Positions 62,946 through 64,000 of a DNA stretch of 64,000 bases are shown piece after piece; the stretch's first letter is position 1; the number at the start of each line of letters is the position of its first letter. Under the pieces are notes generated by a model. The model searched no databases, was not told where the DNA came from, and saw only the letters and a list, made by a program, of their open reading frames with translations. A program made the translations under genes and the position numbers. Source of the stretch: Pseudomonas putida W15Oct28 (lineage in GTDB: Bacteria > Pseudomonadota > Gammaproteobacteria > Pseudomonadales > Pseudomonadaceae); NCBI RefSeq assembly GCF_000708715.2, contig NZ_JENB01000015.1, forward strand, positions 62,001 through 126,000. The letters are read 5' to 3'.

Positions 62946-64000
62946 TCAGAAGCCCAGGCGATCGCGCAGGCTGTAGTACCAGGCACCAATGGCGCTGAAC
63001 GGCACGCGCAGCATCTGGCCACCCGGGAACGGGTAGTGCGGCAGGCCGGCGAAGGCGTCGAAACGCTCAGCCTGGCCGCGCAGGGCCTCAGCCAGCACTT
63101 TGCCCGCCAGGTGGGTGTAGGTCACGCCGTGGCCCGAGCAACCCTGCGAGTAGTAGATGTTGTCGCCGATACGGCCAACCTGCGGCAGGCGCGACAGGGT
63201 CAGCAGGAAGTTGCCGGTCCAGGCGTAGTCGATCTTCACGTTCTTCAGCTGCGGGAAGGCCTTGATCATCTTCGGACGAATGATCGCCTCGATGTTGGCC
63301 GGGTCGCGCGCGCCATACACCACGCCACCGCCGAAGATCAGGCGCTTGTCGCCGGTCAGGCGGTAGTAGTCGAGCAGGTAGTTGCAGTCCTCGACGCAGT
63401 AATCCTGCGGCAGCAGGGTGCGCGCCAGTTCTTCGCCCAGTGGTTCGGTGGTGATCACCTGGGTACCGCATGGCATGGACTTGGCGGCCAGTTCCGGCAC
63501 CAGGTTGCCCAGGTAGGCGTTGCCGGCGACGATGATGAACTTGGCGCGCACTTTGCCTTGAGGGGTGTGCACGACCGGGTTGGCACCGCGCTCGATGCGG
63601 ATTGCCGGGGTTTGCTCATAGATGATGCCGCCCAGCGACTCGACCGCAGCGGCTTCGCCCAGGGCCAGGTTCAGCGGGTGGATGTGGCCGCCGCTCATGT
63701 CGAGCATGCCGCCGATATAGCTGTCGCACGCGACCACTTCACGGATGCGCTTCTGGTCCATCAGCTCGAGCTGGTTGTGGCCGAAGCGTTCCCACAGGCG
63801 CTTTTGCGACTCCAGGTGGCCCATCTGCTTGCTGGTGATGGCGGCGAACACGCCACCGTCTTTCAGGTCGCACTGGATGTTGTACTTGGCCACGCGCTCA
63901 CGAATGATGCGCCCGCCTTCGAAGGCCATGTGGCCCAGCAGTTGCGCTTCCTTGGGGCCGACGGTGCGTTCGATGACGTCGATGTCGCGGCTGTAGCTGT
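62946..64000 (-). CDS. puuB: FAD-dependent amine oxidoreductase, gamma-glutamylputrescine oxidase-like (start beyond window)
   Basis: The last 351 residues of a DAO-family flavoprotein. The open frame continues to the right edge (SYSRDIDVIERTVGPKEAQLLGHM). Visible features are GGHIHPLNLALGEAAAVESLGG, the FAD-related VRAKFIIVAGNAYLGNLVPEL, QVITTEPLGEELARTLLP, IDYAWTGNFLLTLSRLPQVGRIGDNIYYSQGCSGHGVTYTHLAGKVLAEAL. This arrangement is typical of PuuB/PauB proteins that oxidise gamma-glutamylated polyamines. The N-terminal Rossmann motif is not in view. Confidence 0.82.
   Translation of the reverse strand, partial: SYSRDIDVIERTVGPKEAQLLGHMAFEGGRIIRERVAKYNIQCDLKDGGVFAAITSKQMGHLESQKRLWERFGHNQLELMDQKRIREVVACDSYIGGMLDMSGGHIHPLNLALGEAAAVESLGGIIYEQTPAIRIERGANPVVHTPQGKVRAKFIIVAGNAYLGNLVPELAAKSMPCGTQVITTEPLGEELARTLLPQDYCVEDCNYLLDYYRLTGDKRLIFGGGVVYGARDPANIEAIIRPKMIKAFPQLKNVKIDYAWTGNFLLTLSRLPQVGRIGDNIYYSQGCSGHGVTYTHLAGKVLAEALRGQAERFDAFAGLPHYPFPGGQMLRVPFSAIGAWYYSLRDRLGF

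Overview
The window reads as chromosome of a fluorescent Pseudomonas, most likely the P. putida group. It is GC-rich with dense small operons. It has a salicylate locus of NahR/NahG type, paired REP-like elements between genes, a RulAB-type umuDC, a tsdBA pair, and many short lipoprotein and membrane genes typical of that group. The species assignment is an inference from gene content only.

Layout. (1) 1-8.3 kb is catabolic: the tail of an oligopeptide-type ABC ATPase, an HpaF-like isomerase, a secreted FN3-GH28 exo-polygalacturonase, two FCD/GntR regulators, then a salicylate module (NahR-like regulator divergent from an aromatic acid MFS transporter and a NahG-like salicylate hydroxylase). 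(2) 8.3-23.9 kb is mixed core: small hypothetical proteins, a LysR/TauE pair, two diguanylate cyclases, an SLC13/TrkA-C permease, small envelope proteins, a methyltransferase, an SDR/APH-like/SCP2/histidine phosphatase run and sohB. (3) 24.0-28.7 kb is a small island. An intact tRNA-Cys stands at its left, and a copy of the tRNA 3' half plus its terminator stands at its right. It carries an LprI-like protein, a decayed umuC copy and a two-gene cassette (CoiA-like zinc-finger protein plus a large repeat/coiled-coil/TPR-like protein) of unknown role. (4) 28.8-37.9 kb is accessory: an SOS locus where yedK and umuDC diverge around a LexA box, a large membrane-protein gene frameshifted at a run of eight Gs, a lipoprotein hydrolase, an autotransporter and a DUF6434-like gene.

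(5) 38-47.9 kb: a zinc alcohol dehydrogenase, a DoxX protein, tRNA-Leu(UAA), a tight histidine kinase - KaiC-like ATPase - receiver operon, a csrA/rsmA gene, topoisomerase IB and the molybdate transporter modABC with a ModE-type box but no modE in view. (6) 48-64 kb: a nitronate monooxygenase-like flavoprotein, small conserved genes, a thiosulfate dehydrogenase pair (tsdBA) behind a perfect palindrome, galU, gor, ahpC-ahpF, yceH, sstT, nhaR-like, terC-like, a degenerate C39-like lipoprotein and an incomplete puuB-like oxidoreductase at the right edge.

How they fit together: gor and ahpCF serve thiol and peroxide defence. umuDC and yedK serve DNA damage tolerance and abasic-site protection. 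The salicylate and galacturonan genes point to plant or soil life. Ten REP-like doublets punctuate gene ends at 18-21 kb and 48-63 kb, but none was seen between 21.5 and 47.9 kb, which includes the accessory block. The best candidates for undescribed biology are the island cassette at 25.7-27.9 kb, the KaiC-centred signalling operon at 40.8-43.7 kb and the G-tract frameshift gene at 32.1-33.8 kb.
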